Assembly (NCBI GenBank): GCA_003644325.1
Contig: QNCA01000083.1
Coordinates: forward strand, 1 to 6,492
Origin: Planctomycetota bacterium
Lineage (GTDB): Bacteria > Planctomycetota > B129-G9
DNA length: 6,492 nucleotides
Direction: 5' to 3'
The position numbers were made by a program, and so were the translations under genes. This document shows, piece by piece, positions 1 to 5,771 of this stretch (within the stretch, counting starts at the first letter, position 1; the number at the start of each line of letters is the position of its first letter). The notes beneath the pieces are model-generated. The model ran no database searches and was not told the DNA's origin. It worked only from the letters and a program-made list of their open reading frames with translations.

Positions 1-1
1 A

Positions 2-337
2 TTGAAGGCCGAACGCGCGGCCTTCGAAACGGGGAAACAGGAGTTCGAAAAGGCCAAGAAAGAGTTCGCGGAAGGCGTAAGCGACGAGGGGTTCAGGAAG
101 AACCTGGAAGTGCTCCAGAGGATGGAGCCGGCCGCCGCCGCCGCGACCGTCAACAACTGGGACGACAAGGAAATACTGCGTTATTTCAGGCAAATGAAAT
201 CATCCGTGTTGACGGAAATCATCGCGGAGTTGAACAAGTATCCCGCCAAGGCAACGGAAGGCCGGAGGGGAGCGGAGTTGCTGAACAAACTCGACGAGTT
301 TGAGCCCGACCACGGAACGGGAACGGTCAGCAACTGA
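2..337 (+). CDS. MotE-like flagellar protein, C-terminal part (5' end outside window)
   Basis: The reading frame is open from the window edge to TGA at 335-337. The TTG at position 2 is probably not the true start, because this family normally has an N-terminal membrane helix and a coiled coil that would lie upstream. About the first 25 visible residues are charged (Glu/Lys/Ala-rich) and look like the end of a coiled coil. Residues 32-100 resemble the MgtE N-terminal-type helical domain found in MotE/YlxF and spirochaete FlbB: 'LQRMEPAAAAATVNNW' followed by 'KEILRYFRQMKSS' and 'AELLNKL' matches the pattern in which pairs of short helices carry a conserved Met-x-Pro. In other bacteria these proteins are tied to stator or collar assembly, or to chaperoning of motility proteins. 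The position directly before fliK matches ylxF in Bacillus. The family call is fairly firm; the exact role here is inference. Confidence 0.72.
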   Translation: MKAERAAFETGKQEFEKAKKEFAEGVSDEGFRKNLEVLQRMEPAAAAATVNNWDDKEILRYFRQMKSSVLTEIIAELNKYPAKATEGRRGAELLNKLDEFEPDHGTGTVSN

Positions 338-409
338 TGCAACCGCGCGGTCTTCTGCGCGTCCAAACGCGTGTGCGGTGCGCTCGTATGCCGCAATACG
401 CCATCGTCA

Positions 410-426
410 AATTATCCATGATAATT
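410..426. repeat. AT-rich 17-bp inverted repeat
   Basis: AATTATC (410-416) and GATAATT (420-426) are perfect inverted arms around CAT. It sits in the only distinctly AT-rich patch of the motE-fliK gap. It could be an operator-like site or part of a promoter region, but I see no well-spaced -35/-10 pair around it. It may also be the outer part of the hairpin cluster that follows. Confidence 0.5.
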
Positions 427-440
427 ATTTACTTGAGTTG

Positions 441-458
441 ACCGGGCTTATGCCCGGT
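441..458. repeat. Short perfect hairpin, 7-bp stem
   Basis: ACCGGGC (441-447) pairs perfectly with GCCCGGT (452-458) across the loop TTAT. No T-run follows on the + strand, so it is not a typical intrinsic terminator. It lies 10 bases before the larger REP-like palindrome and may belong to the same element. Confidence 0.55.
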
Positions 459-464
459 ATTGGC

Positions 465-534
465 GACTGTCACTAATTACGGAGCCGTTCCCCCGATGGA
501 ATCGGGGGACGGATCGTAGATTAATGACTGTCAC
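465..534. repeat. REP-like imperfect palindrome bordered by GACTGTCAC repeats
   Basis: The core is CCGTTCCCCCGAT (485-497), loop GGA, then ATCGGGGGACGG (501-512). The arms are complementary except for one bulged T. The complementarity continues outward: GTCACTAATTACG on the left matches the reverse complement of CGTAGATTAATGAC on the right with one mismatch and one bulge, so 469-528 folds as one long hairpin. GACTGTCAC occurs in direct orientation at both edges (465-473 and 526-534). From memory, the GTCACTAATTACGGAG...CCCC pattern resembles REP sequences associated with RAYT (TnpA-REP) transposases in several environmental phyla. No transposase gene is present here, so mobility would have to be supplied in trans. 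The structure is seen directly; the REP assignment is inference. Confidence 0.6.
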
Positions 535-544
535 CGCAAGAATT

Positions 545-576
545 CCTTTATCCCGTTCGAAAGGGGGTGATATCAC
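545..576 (+). promoter_or_regulatory. fliK ribosome-binding region with overlapping hairpin and palindrome
   Basis: AAGGGGGTGAT (561-571) is an extended Shine-Dalgarno sequence 5 bases before the fliK ATG, which fixes that start. Its 3' half lies in the perfect palindrome GTGATATCAC (567-576), which ends at the start codon. Its 5' half can pair with CCTTT (545-549) through AAAGG (560-564). Both pairings would hide part of the site. Confidence 0.6.
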
Positions 577-2553
577 ATGCAACAAACGGGAAATGTAACA
601 CAGGTCAACGGCCCATACGGGCCGGGTTTGCGGATGGCGGCGCCGGTCAGAGGCATATCGAGTGTCTTCGACGATGTCCTGGAGGCGCTCATCAGGCCGG
701 CGGCCGACACTGGCATGCAACGCGTTGAAGTGCAGGCGCGGGGCCGCGTGTCGGCGGGGCGCCCGCCCGAGGCGGGCGACGACGCTGCGTCGTCTCGCAA
801 GGCGGCGGTGTACGACACCGCCCGGCAGCCTTCCCCTGCGTGCGACACCGAGCCGGAAGCCGCCGGACCAAGCGGCCGCGCGGCGGGAGAGCCGCGCGCG
901 TCCGTGGAGCGCGACAGGCGTTACGAAGTCGGAACCGATGACGACGCGCCGCCGCGGGACGAAGCCGCCGTGCCGGGTGCGGAGAGCGCGACCGGCCGGG
1001 TTCCGGCCGATGCGGCAGTCGCGGATGAAACCGCCGCAGAGGCCGTGGAACCCTCCGGGGACGACGACACGGCCGCGGAGGTCCGGGTCACCGACAGCGT
1101 TCCAGTCGCCACCGTGGCGACGATAGCGCCCGACATTGTTTCGCCGGCCTTCGATGTAACCGGCGGGAACGTCTCTGCGCAAGGTGTGTCCGTCGGCGTA
1201 CAGGAGGCACAACAGACCGAGGCGCAACCATCGGTCCTGCCCGGCGCGCAGGTGACCTTGCAAGCGGAGACCTTCACCGCCGACAGTGTCACCGTCGGGT
1301 CGGATGTCGCGACGCTGTTGAGCGAGGCTCCGCCGATTGACGCCGGTACGGCCGGTCAGGCCGCCGTAATGCCGGAGGGCTTTGCAGGCGAGGGCGCTGT
1401 GCCGACCCCGGACGCCTCACAGGCGGGGGGTATGGTAGCGCCTGCTTCGGAGGCTGACCTCGCGGCGTCGAATCTGACGGGGCAGTCGCAGGCCGCGCCG
1501 CCCCTCACGGAGAGCGCGGTTTCTGGAGAACCGCGGACTTTTGCAACTGTCGCTGTCGAGACGGATGTCCAGCCGACAGTCATGGAGGACACGGCCGTCG
1601 CGGATGTTGACGAGTTTGTTCCTTCCGCTTCGGACGGCGTCGTGAATGAAGAGGCGCAAAGCGCGGACCCGAAACCCAATCCGGCGAAGCCGGATGGCGT
1701 TTTCGTCAATCCGGAGGCGCGGCAGACAGCCGGAGAGCCGGTGAAAGCGCCGGACACGGCCCCCGCGGACACGGCCCTCCTGGACACGGCTCCCGTGCAG
1801 GCGCAGGGAGGCTTCAACGCGGTTCCGTTCGAAGCGCCCGAGGCGCTCGTGCATGCCGTCAATTACGACAATGACGGCGAGCACGCGGCGAAGGTGACGG
1901 CGGAGTTTCAGGACGCGCCGCAGGCCGGTCCGGCCGAGGTCAATGTGCCGGTAACGAACGGCGAGGCCGAAGGTCGAACGATGTTCTTCGATGGCCGCGG
2001 CTCCGCCGGGAGTGACAGCGGCGCCGCGTCGCAGGTGCGATCGGAAGCGGTCGGACAAGGCGGCGAGGCCCACAGGGGCGAATTCGCCCGGGAACTCGGC
2101 GGCGCGCGCGGCGTACTGCGCGTGGACCAGGTCGAGACGATCGAGAGGATCGTCAAGACCATGAGCATGGCAGTGCGGCGCGGTCAAAGCGAGGCGCGCA
2201 TATTGCTTCAGCCGCCGCGGCTGGGCAGCGTCCGCATTGAGTTGTCCGTCAAGAACGGCGTATTGAACGCGACGTTCGAAACGCAGACCCAGGCGGCGCG
2301 CCACGTCATCAGCAGCAACCTGCCGCACCTGAAGGCCGCCTTGGAGAGCCAGGGCATCGAAGTCGAAGGCTTCAACATTACAGTGGAGCACGAGGCAGGC
2401 CAGCCCGCGTTCACGGATGAGCGCGAGCCGTTCGGGGATTTCTCCCGGGCGGGTTTCTTCTCCTCGGAGAAAGAGGAAGAAGAAGACTATGACCCGTTCG
2501 CGGAGAAGCAGCGGATGGCCGCGGGCACATCATTAGTTGACTACTTCGCGTAG
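577..2553 (+). CDS. fliK: Flagellar hook-length control protein FliK
   Basis: 658 aa. FliK is exported through the flagellar type III apparatus during hook growth, measures hook length, and switches export specificity from hook to filament substrates through its C-terminal domain. That domain is clear at about residues 515-605: 'ILLQPPRLGSVRIELSVKNG' is the characteristic L-x-P-x-x-LG-x-V-x-V/I-x-L motif, followed by an amphipathic stretch ('VISSNLPHLKAALESQGIEV') typical of the family. Residues 1-510 are low-complexity, rich in Ala, Pro, Glu, Asp, Val and Thr, and probably unfolded, as expected for the ruler part; they include three copies of a five-residue xDTAx repeat (about 391-406). A Glu-rich tail, 'EKEEEEDYDPF', begins at about residue 631. 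The protein is longer than the enteric FliK (about 400 aa). The start is supported by a strong ribosome-binding site, and flgD follows 18 bases after the stop. The family call is firm; the N-terminal part can only be recognised by composition. Confidence 0.93.
   Translation: MQQTGNVTQVNGPYGPGLRMAAPVRGISSVFDDVLEALIRPAADTGMQRVEVQARGRVSAGRPPEAGDDAASSRKAAVYDTARQPSPACDTEPEAAGPSGRAAGEPRASVERDRRYEVGTDDDAPPRDEAAVPGAESATGRVPADAAVADETAAEAVEPSGDDDTAAEVRVTDSVPVATVATIAPDIVSPAFDVTGGNVSAQGVSVGVQEAQQTEAQPSVLPGAQVTLQAETFTADSVTVGSDVATLLSEAPPIDAGTAGQAAVMPEGFAGEGAVPTPDASQAGGMVAPASEADLAASNLTGQSQAAPPLTESAVSGEPRTFATVAVETDVQPTVMEDTAVADVDEFVPSASDGVVNEEAQSADPKPNPAKPDGVFVNPEARQTAGEPVKAPDTAPADTALLDTAPVQAQGGFNAVPFEAPEALVHAVNYDNDGEHAAKVTAEFQDAPQAGPAEVNVPVTNGEAEGRTMFFDGRGSAGSDSGAASQVRSEAVGQGGEAHRGEFARELGGARGVLRVDQVETIERIVKTMSMAVRRGQSEARILLQPPRLGSVRIELSVKNGVLNATFETQTQAARHVISSNLPHLKAALESQGIEVEGFNITVEHEAGQPAFTDEREPFGDFSRAGFFSSEKEEEEDYDPFAEKQRMAAGTSLVDYFA
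1752..1796 (+). repeat. Three tandem 15-bp units inside fliK
   Basis: GGACACGGC recurs at 1752, 1767 and 1782 with a 15-base period. Each unit encodes five residues of the form P/A/L-D-T-A-x, so changes in copy number would keep the frame. A further isolated GGACACGGC lies at 1587-1595 in the same gene. Confidence 0.75.
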
Positions 2554-2571
2554 TCCATTACGGAGGATGTC

Positions 2572-3012
2572 ATGGATCCAACAAGTGCAATGAGTTCAGT
2601 GACAAGGTCGGACGGCGCGACGCATCTGCAGAGCGAGAGCGCCCGCGCCACGATCTCACGCGGCGAGTTCCTGAAGATACTCGTGGCGGAGTTGTCCTAC
2701 CAGGACCCGATGGAGCCGATGAGCAACTCGGACATGGCCGGTCAGATGGCTCAGATAGAGTCGCTGCGGGCCTCTTCGGAGTTGTCCGAAGGTTTCGCGA
2801 CGCTGCTCCGCAGTCAGGATGTCGCGGCGGCGGGGACGCTTATAGGCCGCCGGATAACCGGCACGAACGCCGCGGGCGAACCTGTGGAGGGACTCGTCGA
2901 ACGCGTGAAGATCGACCGCAACAGTGTGAACCTGGTAGTTGACGGGTTCACGGTTCCAATCGGCAACGTGCTCGGAATCGAGCCGTACGTTCCGCCTGCC
3001 GAGGAGCAGTGA
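2572..3012 (+). CDS. flgD: Flagellar hook-capping protein FlgD, short form
   Basis: 146 aa. FlgD forms the cap at the tip of the growing hook and directs polymerisation of FlgE outside the cell. Residues 31-75 carry the family signature: 'GEFLKILVAELSYQDPMEPM' followed by 'SDMAGQMAQIESLRASSEL' matches the FLxLLVxQLxxQDPxxPxxxxxxxxQxAQxxxLE pattern. Residues about 87-138 ('GTLIGRRITGT...VEGLVERVKID...LVVDGFTVPIGNVLGI') look like the small beta-rich Tudor-like C-terminal part. The protein is shorter than the enteric FlgD (about 230 aa) and lacks room for the FlgD Ig-like insert; its length matches the Bacillus-type protein. GGAGG (2562-2566) lies 5 bases before the ATG. It sits between fliK and the TIGR02530-type gene, with only two bases before the latter's preferred start. 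The assignment is firm. Confidence 0.93.
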   Translation: MDPTSAMSSVTRSDGATHLQSESARATISRGEFLKILVAELSYQDPMEPMSNSDMAGQMAQIESLRASSELSEGFATLLRSQDVAAAGTLIGRRITGTNAAGEPVEGLVERVKIDRNSVNLVVDGFTVPIGNVLGIEPYVPPAEEQ

Positions 3013-3014
3013 AC

Positions 3015-3407
3015 ATGGTCGGGCGGATAACGGGACTGAGACAACTTCATCAACTCGGGCGGGCGCAACAGCCGCGTCCCGCGCGCGGGGCGGAGTCGTT
3101 CGACGACCTGCTCAAGCGCCGGGTGGACGGTGCGCGCTCGCTGAAGTTCAGCGCGCACGCGCAGGAGCGCATACGCGGACGCGGGATAGCGCTTGATGAC
3201 GGCGACCTGAAGAACCTGCGTGATGCGGGGGACGTTGCGGCGTCCAAAGGCTCACGCGAGGCGCTGCTTTTGATGAAGGATATCGGGTTTATAGTAAACG
3301 TGCCTAATCGCACGGTGCTGACCGCGCTCGATACGCGGACGCTGAACGAGCGCATTGTGACTAACATCGACAGCGTCGTGTTTGTACCTGACAGCAGCAA
3401 AACTTAA
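3015..3407 (+). CDS. Small conserved flagellar-operon protein, TIGR02530-type
   Basis: 130 aa from ATG 3015. GAGGAG (3001-3006) lies 8 bases upstream of this ATG, which makes it a better start than the in-frame GTG at 3009; that GTG would overlap the flgD stop by four bases but leave only two bases after the ribosome-binding site. The N-terminal 25 residues are Arg/Gln/Pro-rich. Residues about 28-125 resemble the 'flagellar operon protein' family TIGR02530, found between flgD and flgE in many Bacillota and some other phyla: 'LKFSAHAQERIRGRGIALDD', then a hydrophobic 'ALLLMKDIGFIVNVPNRTVLTALD' and 'IVTNIDSVVFV'. I see no signal peptide or membrane segment. Its precise molecular function is not known to me; position between cap and hook genes suggests a role in hook assembly or its control. 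A terminator-like hairpin follows about 40 bases after the stop. Confidence 0.8.
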   Translation: MVGRITGLRQLHQLGRAQQPRPARGAESFDDLLKRRVDGARSLKFSAHAQERIRGRGIALDDGDLKNLRDAGDVAASKGSREALLLMKDIGFIVNVPNRTVLTALDTRTLNERIVTNIDSVVFVPDSSKT

Positions 3408-3423
3408 CCATTAGAGGGTGTAA

Positions 3424-3449
3424 CGGCTGGACCCCGCAAGGGGAGGCCG
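3424..3449 (+). promoter_or_regulatory. GCAA-tetraloop hairpin in flgE leader
   Basis: CCCC (3432-3435), GCAA loop, GGGG (3440-3443) forms a small stable hairpin. Outer bases CGGC (3424-3427) and GCCG (3446-3449) can extend it across an asymmetric internal loop. GACCCCGC (3430-3437) can instead pair with GCGGGTC (3458-3464) of the following terminator, so the two folds compete. Confidence 0.45.
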
Positions 3450-3474
3450 CCCGCTTCGCGGGTCTTTTACTTTT
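3449..3474 (+). terminator. Intrinsic terminator between the TIGR02530-type gene and flgE
   Basis: CCCGC (3450-3454), loop TTC, GCGGG (3458-3462), extended by a G-T wobble, is followed at once by TCTTTTACTTTT. This is the standard GC stem plus U-run of a rho-independent terminator. It would end or attenuate transcription coming from fliK-flgD before the hook gene. Confidence 0.68.
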
Positions 3475-3480
3475 CGCGCT

Positions 3481-3536
3481 TCTTGTCGTTGGGGGCAACC
3501 CCGAGGTTTGACAAGACGAAAAGGGCGAAAGTCTTG
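3481..3536 (+). promoter_or_regulatory. Pair of mutually exclusive stems upstream of flgE
   Basis: TCTTGTC (3481-3487) pairs perfectly with GACAAGA (3510-3516), enclosing a second GCAA-tetraloop hairpin (GGGG 3491-3494, CCCC 3499-3502). CAAGAC (3512-3517) can alternatively pair with GTCTTG (3531-3536). Both stems use the same central bases, so only one can form at a time. This could be a switch in read-through RNA, or coincidence. No known riboswitch consensus is matched. Confidence 0.4.
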
Positions 3537-3538
3537 CA
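3523..3538 (+). promoter_or_regulatory. Candidate sigma-54 (-24/-12) promoter for flgE
   Basis: GGGCGAAAGTCTTGCA has GG (3524-3525) and GC (3536-3537) separated by exactly 10 bases, with a full TTGCA at the -12 element. The -24 element matches only GGC of the TGGCAC consensus. A start about 12 bases downstream (near 3549) would leave a short leader holding the flgE ribosome-binding site AAAGGA (3555-3560). Sigma-54 control of hook genes is established in several bacteria (for example Campylobacter and Helicobacter). No activator site was identified. Confidence 0.5.
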
Positions 3539-3570
3539 ATGCGGGCCCACCCGGAAAGGAACGGTAAGTT

Positions 3571-5622
3571 ATGGCTCTTATAGGCGCATTAAACGCAGGC
3601 ATTTCCGGCCTGAGAGCGCAGCAGGAGCGCATTAACGTAATAGGCGACAACATCGCCAACGTAGATACGGTAGGCTTCAAGCAGTCACGCGTCAATTTCG
3701 AGACGATGCTGAGTCAGACGACAAGTTTCGGTACCGCGCCGCAGGGATTTTTGGGCGGCGTGGACCCGGTTCAGACGGGCCGGGGGGTGAGGGTCGCCTC
3801 GATAGACCGCGAGTTTTCGCGCGGTTCGCTGGAGGCTACCGGGCTTGCAAGCGACCTGGCGATTGAGGACAGGGGGGACCTGGCGTCAAGTTTCTTCGTG
3901 CTCACCGACGAACAGGGCTCGCCTGTTTACTCGCGTGACGGCTCTTTTACAATCAACCCGCAGAACCTGCTGCACAATCCTGCGACCGGTTACATAGTGC
4001 AGGGGTACCAGGCGGACTTCGAGACGTTTACTTTGATTCAGGGAGGCGACCTTCAAGGCATTAACATTCCCGTCGGCGAATTGAGGATAGCCCGCGAGAC
4101 CAATGAGGCGTTCTTTGCGGGGAACCTCAACGGCGGTGGCGACGTGGCCAACTCCGGCACCGTGCTCGAGAGCGAGACGCTGTATGACGGCACGGGGACC
4201 GAGGCGGTTCTGGACACGCTGCTGACGGATTTGCAGACCGACCCCGGCACGGGCCCGGTGCCGCTGGGCCTGCAGATAGGCGACGTAATCGAAATCGCCT
4301 GCGATAAAGGCAACGGCACGCTGCCCGTGGCGAGATTTACAATAGGCGACCCGCCCCCAAGCGGCGGGGCGACGCTGGGTGATTTCCTGAACTTCCTGGA
4401 AGGCAGGCTGGGCATTAACTCCGACCCCGCCAACCAGACCTACGGGGCCGAGCGGTTGGACGCGACCAACCCGGTACCGACACCCGTCAACGGCACGATA
4501 ATGACCGTTGCCGACGGCGGCACCTACACGGTGACCGCGAATAGTCTGCAGAACACGGCAGTCGATTACGCGGCGATGGGTGTCCAGGAGGGTGATTTCA
4601 TCAGGTTTCTGTCGGGCAACGCCGCCGGCGAGATAGTTGAGATAGCCACCGTGGTCGGCGATACGCTGACCTTCGTGGATGACCTCACGAGGATGCCGCA
4701 GACCGGCGACACGTTCGCCGTGAATGAGGCCGCCGAGGTCTCACTGGGCGGAGTCGGCGCGGGCCTTGACGCGGCCTCGGGCGCGGGACAGATTCGCATC
4801 TCCGGCAACGCCGGCATTATGAACGGCCTTGACAACCTGGAGATAACCGCGAACGGCAGGCGGCTGATGATGTTCCAGGAACTGGCCCAGGCCCACGGCG
4901 AAAGCACGCGCACGAACGCCCTGGTGTACGATTCACTGGGAACGCCGCGGATTGTGTCTTTCACGTTTGTCTTCCAGTCGGCGTCCGACGCCGGCAGCAC
5001 GTTCCGCTACTTCGCGGAATCCAACGACAACTGGGGCACCAGCCGCACAGTAGGCTCCGGCACGGTTAGTTTCGACACGCAGGGCCAGTTCGTTTCATCT
5101 TCGCCGGACCAGATAGAGGTTGACCTGACGGGCAGCGGCGCGAACCCCACCTTCATCTTCAACCCGGACTTCAGCACGGTCACCGGCTTCAGCGCGAGCC
5201 AAGACGCCAACGGCGTGGTTTCGAACCTGTCCGATGTGGCAATGGTGAACCAGGATGGGTTTGAAGAGGGCACGCTGATTGATTACAGCGTCGGCGGGGA
5301 CGGAGTAGTTACAGGGGTGTTTGACAACGGCCAGCAGCGCACACTGGCGCAGGTAGTGCTGGCGCGTTTCGCCAACCCGAACGGCCTGCTGGACCAGGGC
5401 GGCAACGTGTTCCGCCAGGGCGTGAACTCCGGCCAGCCGATAATCGGCATACCGGGCACCTTCGGACGCGGCGTCGTTCAGAGCGGTTTCCTGGAGGAGT
5501 CAAACGTGGACCTGGCGTTTCAGTTTACCGAACTGATAGTCGGGCAGCGTGCGTTCCAGGCGAACGCGCGGACGATTACCACCGCGGACCAGTTGATGCA
5601 GGAACTGGTAAACATGCTGTAG
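3571..5622 (+). CDS. flgE: Flagellar hook protein FlgE, enlarged form
   Basis: 683 aa. FlgE polymerises into the hook, the flexible joint between rod and filament. The N-terminal D0/D1 part is typical: 'LNAGISGLRAQQERINVIGDNIANVDTVGFKQSRV' pattern at residues 7-41, then 'FFVLTDEQGSPVYSRDGSF' (108-126). The C-terminal part is also typical: 'VVQSGFLEESNVDLAFQFTELIVGQRAFQANAR' pattern (635-667) and 'LMQELVNML' at the end. Between about residues 200 and 400 are extra segments: 'ETLYDGTGTEAVLDTLLTDL', a 'LPVARFTIGD...TLGDFLNFLEGRLGI' segment resembling a flagellin hook-IN-type motif, and a beta-rich 'GDFIRFLSGNAAGEIVEIAT...GDTFAV' module. A normal hook core 'LVYDSLGTPRIVSFTF' resumes at 451. Enteric FlgE is about 400 aa. 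AAAGGA lies 10 bases before ATG 3571. The gene is flanked by terminator-like hairpins on both sides. No signal peptide, as expected for a type III substrate. Confidence 0.95.
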   Translation: MALIGALNAGISGLRAQQERINVIGDNIANVDTVGFKQSRVNFETMLSQTTSFGTAPQGFLGGVDPVQTGRGVRVASIDREFSRGSLEATGLASDLAIEDRGDLASSFFVLTDEQGSPVYSRDGSFTINPQNLLHNPATGYIVQGYQADFETFTLIQGGDLQGINIPVGELRIARETNEAFFAGNLNGGGDVANSGTVLESETLYDGTGTEAVLDTLLTDLQTDPGTGPVPLGLQIGDVIEIACDKGNGTLPVARFTIGDPPPSGGATLGDFLNFLEGRLGINSDPANQTYGAERLDATNPVPTPVNGTIMTVADGGTYTVTANSLQNTAVDYAAMGVQEGDFIRFLSGNAAGEIVEIATVVGDTLTFVDDLTRMPQTGDTFAVNEAAEVSLGGVGAGLDAASGAGQIRISGNAGIMNGLDNLEITANGRRLMMFQELAQAHGESTRTNALVYDSLGTPRIVSFTFVFQSASDAGSTFRYFAESNDNWGTSRTVGSGTVSFDTQGQFVSSSPDQIEVDLTGSGANPTFIFNPDFSTVTGFSASQDANGVVSNLSDVAMVNQDGFEEGTLIDYSVGGDGVVTGVFDNGQQRTLAQVVLARFANPNGLLDQGGNVFRQGVNSGQPIIGIPGTFGRGVVQSGFLEESNVDLAFQFTELIVGQRAFQANARTITTADQLMQELVNML

Positions 5623-5686
5623 TCGATGTGATGATTGAGAGGTCGTCCCGCCGGCGTTGAAGCGCCCGTTAAGGGCTGTCGGTGGG

Positions 5687-5705
5687 GCGGCCCCCGGCCG
5701 CTTTT
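5687..5705 (+). terminator. Terminator-like hairpin after flgE
   Basis: GCGGCC (5687-5692), loop CCC, GGCCGC (5696-5701) is a perfect 6-bp GC stem followed by TTTT. The U-run is short, so termination may be partial. It lies 65 bases after the flgE stop, and with the terminator at 3449-3474 it brackets flgE. Confidence 0.55.
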
Positions 5706-5736
5706 CACGACGAAAGACCCCCCCGCCCGGTACGTG

Positions 5737-5746
5737 CCCATATGGG
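5737..5746. repeat. CCCATATGGG palindrome in flbD leader
   Basis: A perfect 10-bp palindrome, 25 bases upstream of the flbD start and followed by GAGGGGAG. It lies just after a run of seven C residues (5718-5724). I recognise no binding protein for it. It may be chance. Confidence 0.3.
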
Positions 5747-5771
5747 AGGGGAGCCAACGAACGGTGATACC

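Noticed and set aside
448..1263. Long open frame on the minus strand across the fliK start
   Set aside because: It is Arg-rich and lacks family features. It lies opposite fliK, whose product has a clear C-terminal domain and good start; such shadows are common in GC-rich DNA.
1417..2391. 324-codon open frame on the minus strand inside fliK
   Set aside because: The translation is Arg/Leu-rich with no recognisable domain, and the opposite strand encodes the conserved FliK hook-length domain.
3009..3014. GTG start for the TIGR02530-type gene overlapping the flgD stop (GTGA)
   Set aside because: The overlap is attractive for coupling, but GAGGAG would be only two bases away. ATG 3015 has normal spacing. 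The difference is two residues.
3508..3536. Sigma-70 promoter with TTGACA (3508-3513)
   Set aside because: The -35 box is perfect, but there is no acceptable -10 at 16-18 bases downstream.
3408..3570. Cyclic-di-GMP (GEMM-type) riboswitch before flgE
   Set aside because: GNRA loops and a flagellar gene made this tempting, but the conserved core sequences of the known c-di-GMP classes as I remember them are not present.
5682..5771. Upstream GTG start that would lengthen FlbD by 30 residues
   Set aside because: The added residues are Pro/Arg-rich, overlap a terminator-like hairpin, and have no counterpart in the FlbD family, which starts at the M-x-K-L-T-K-L-N-G motif.
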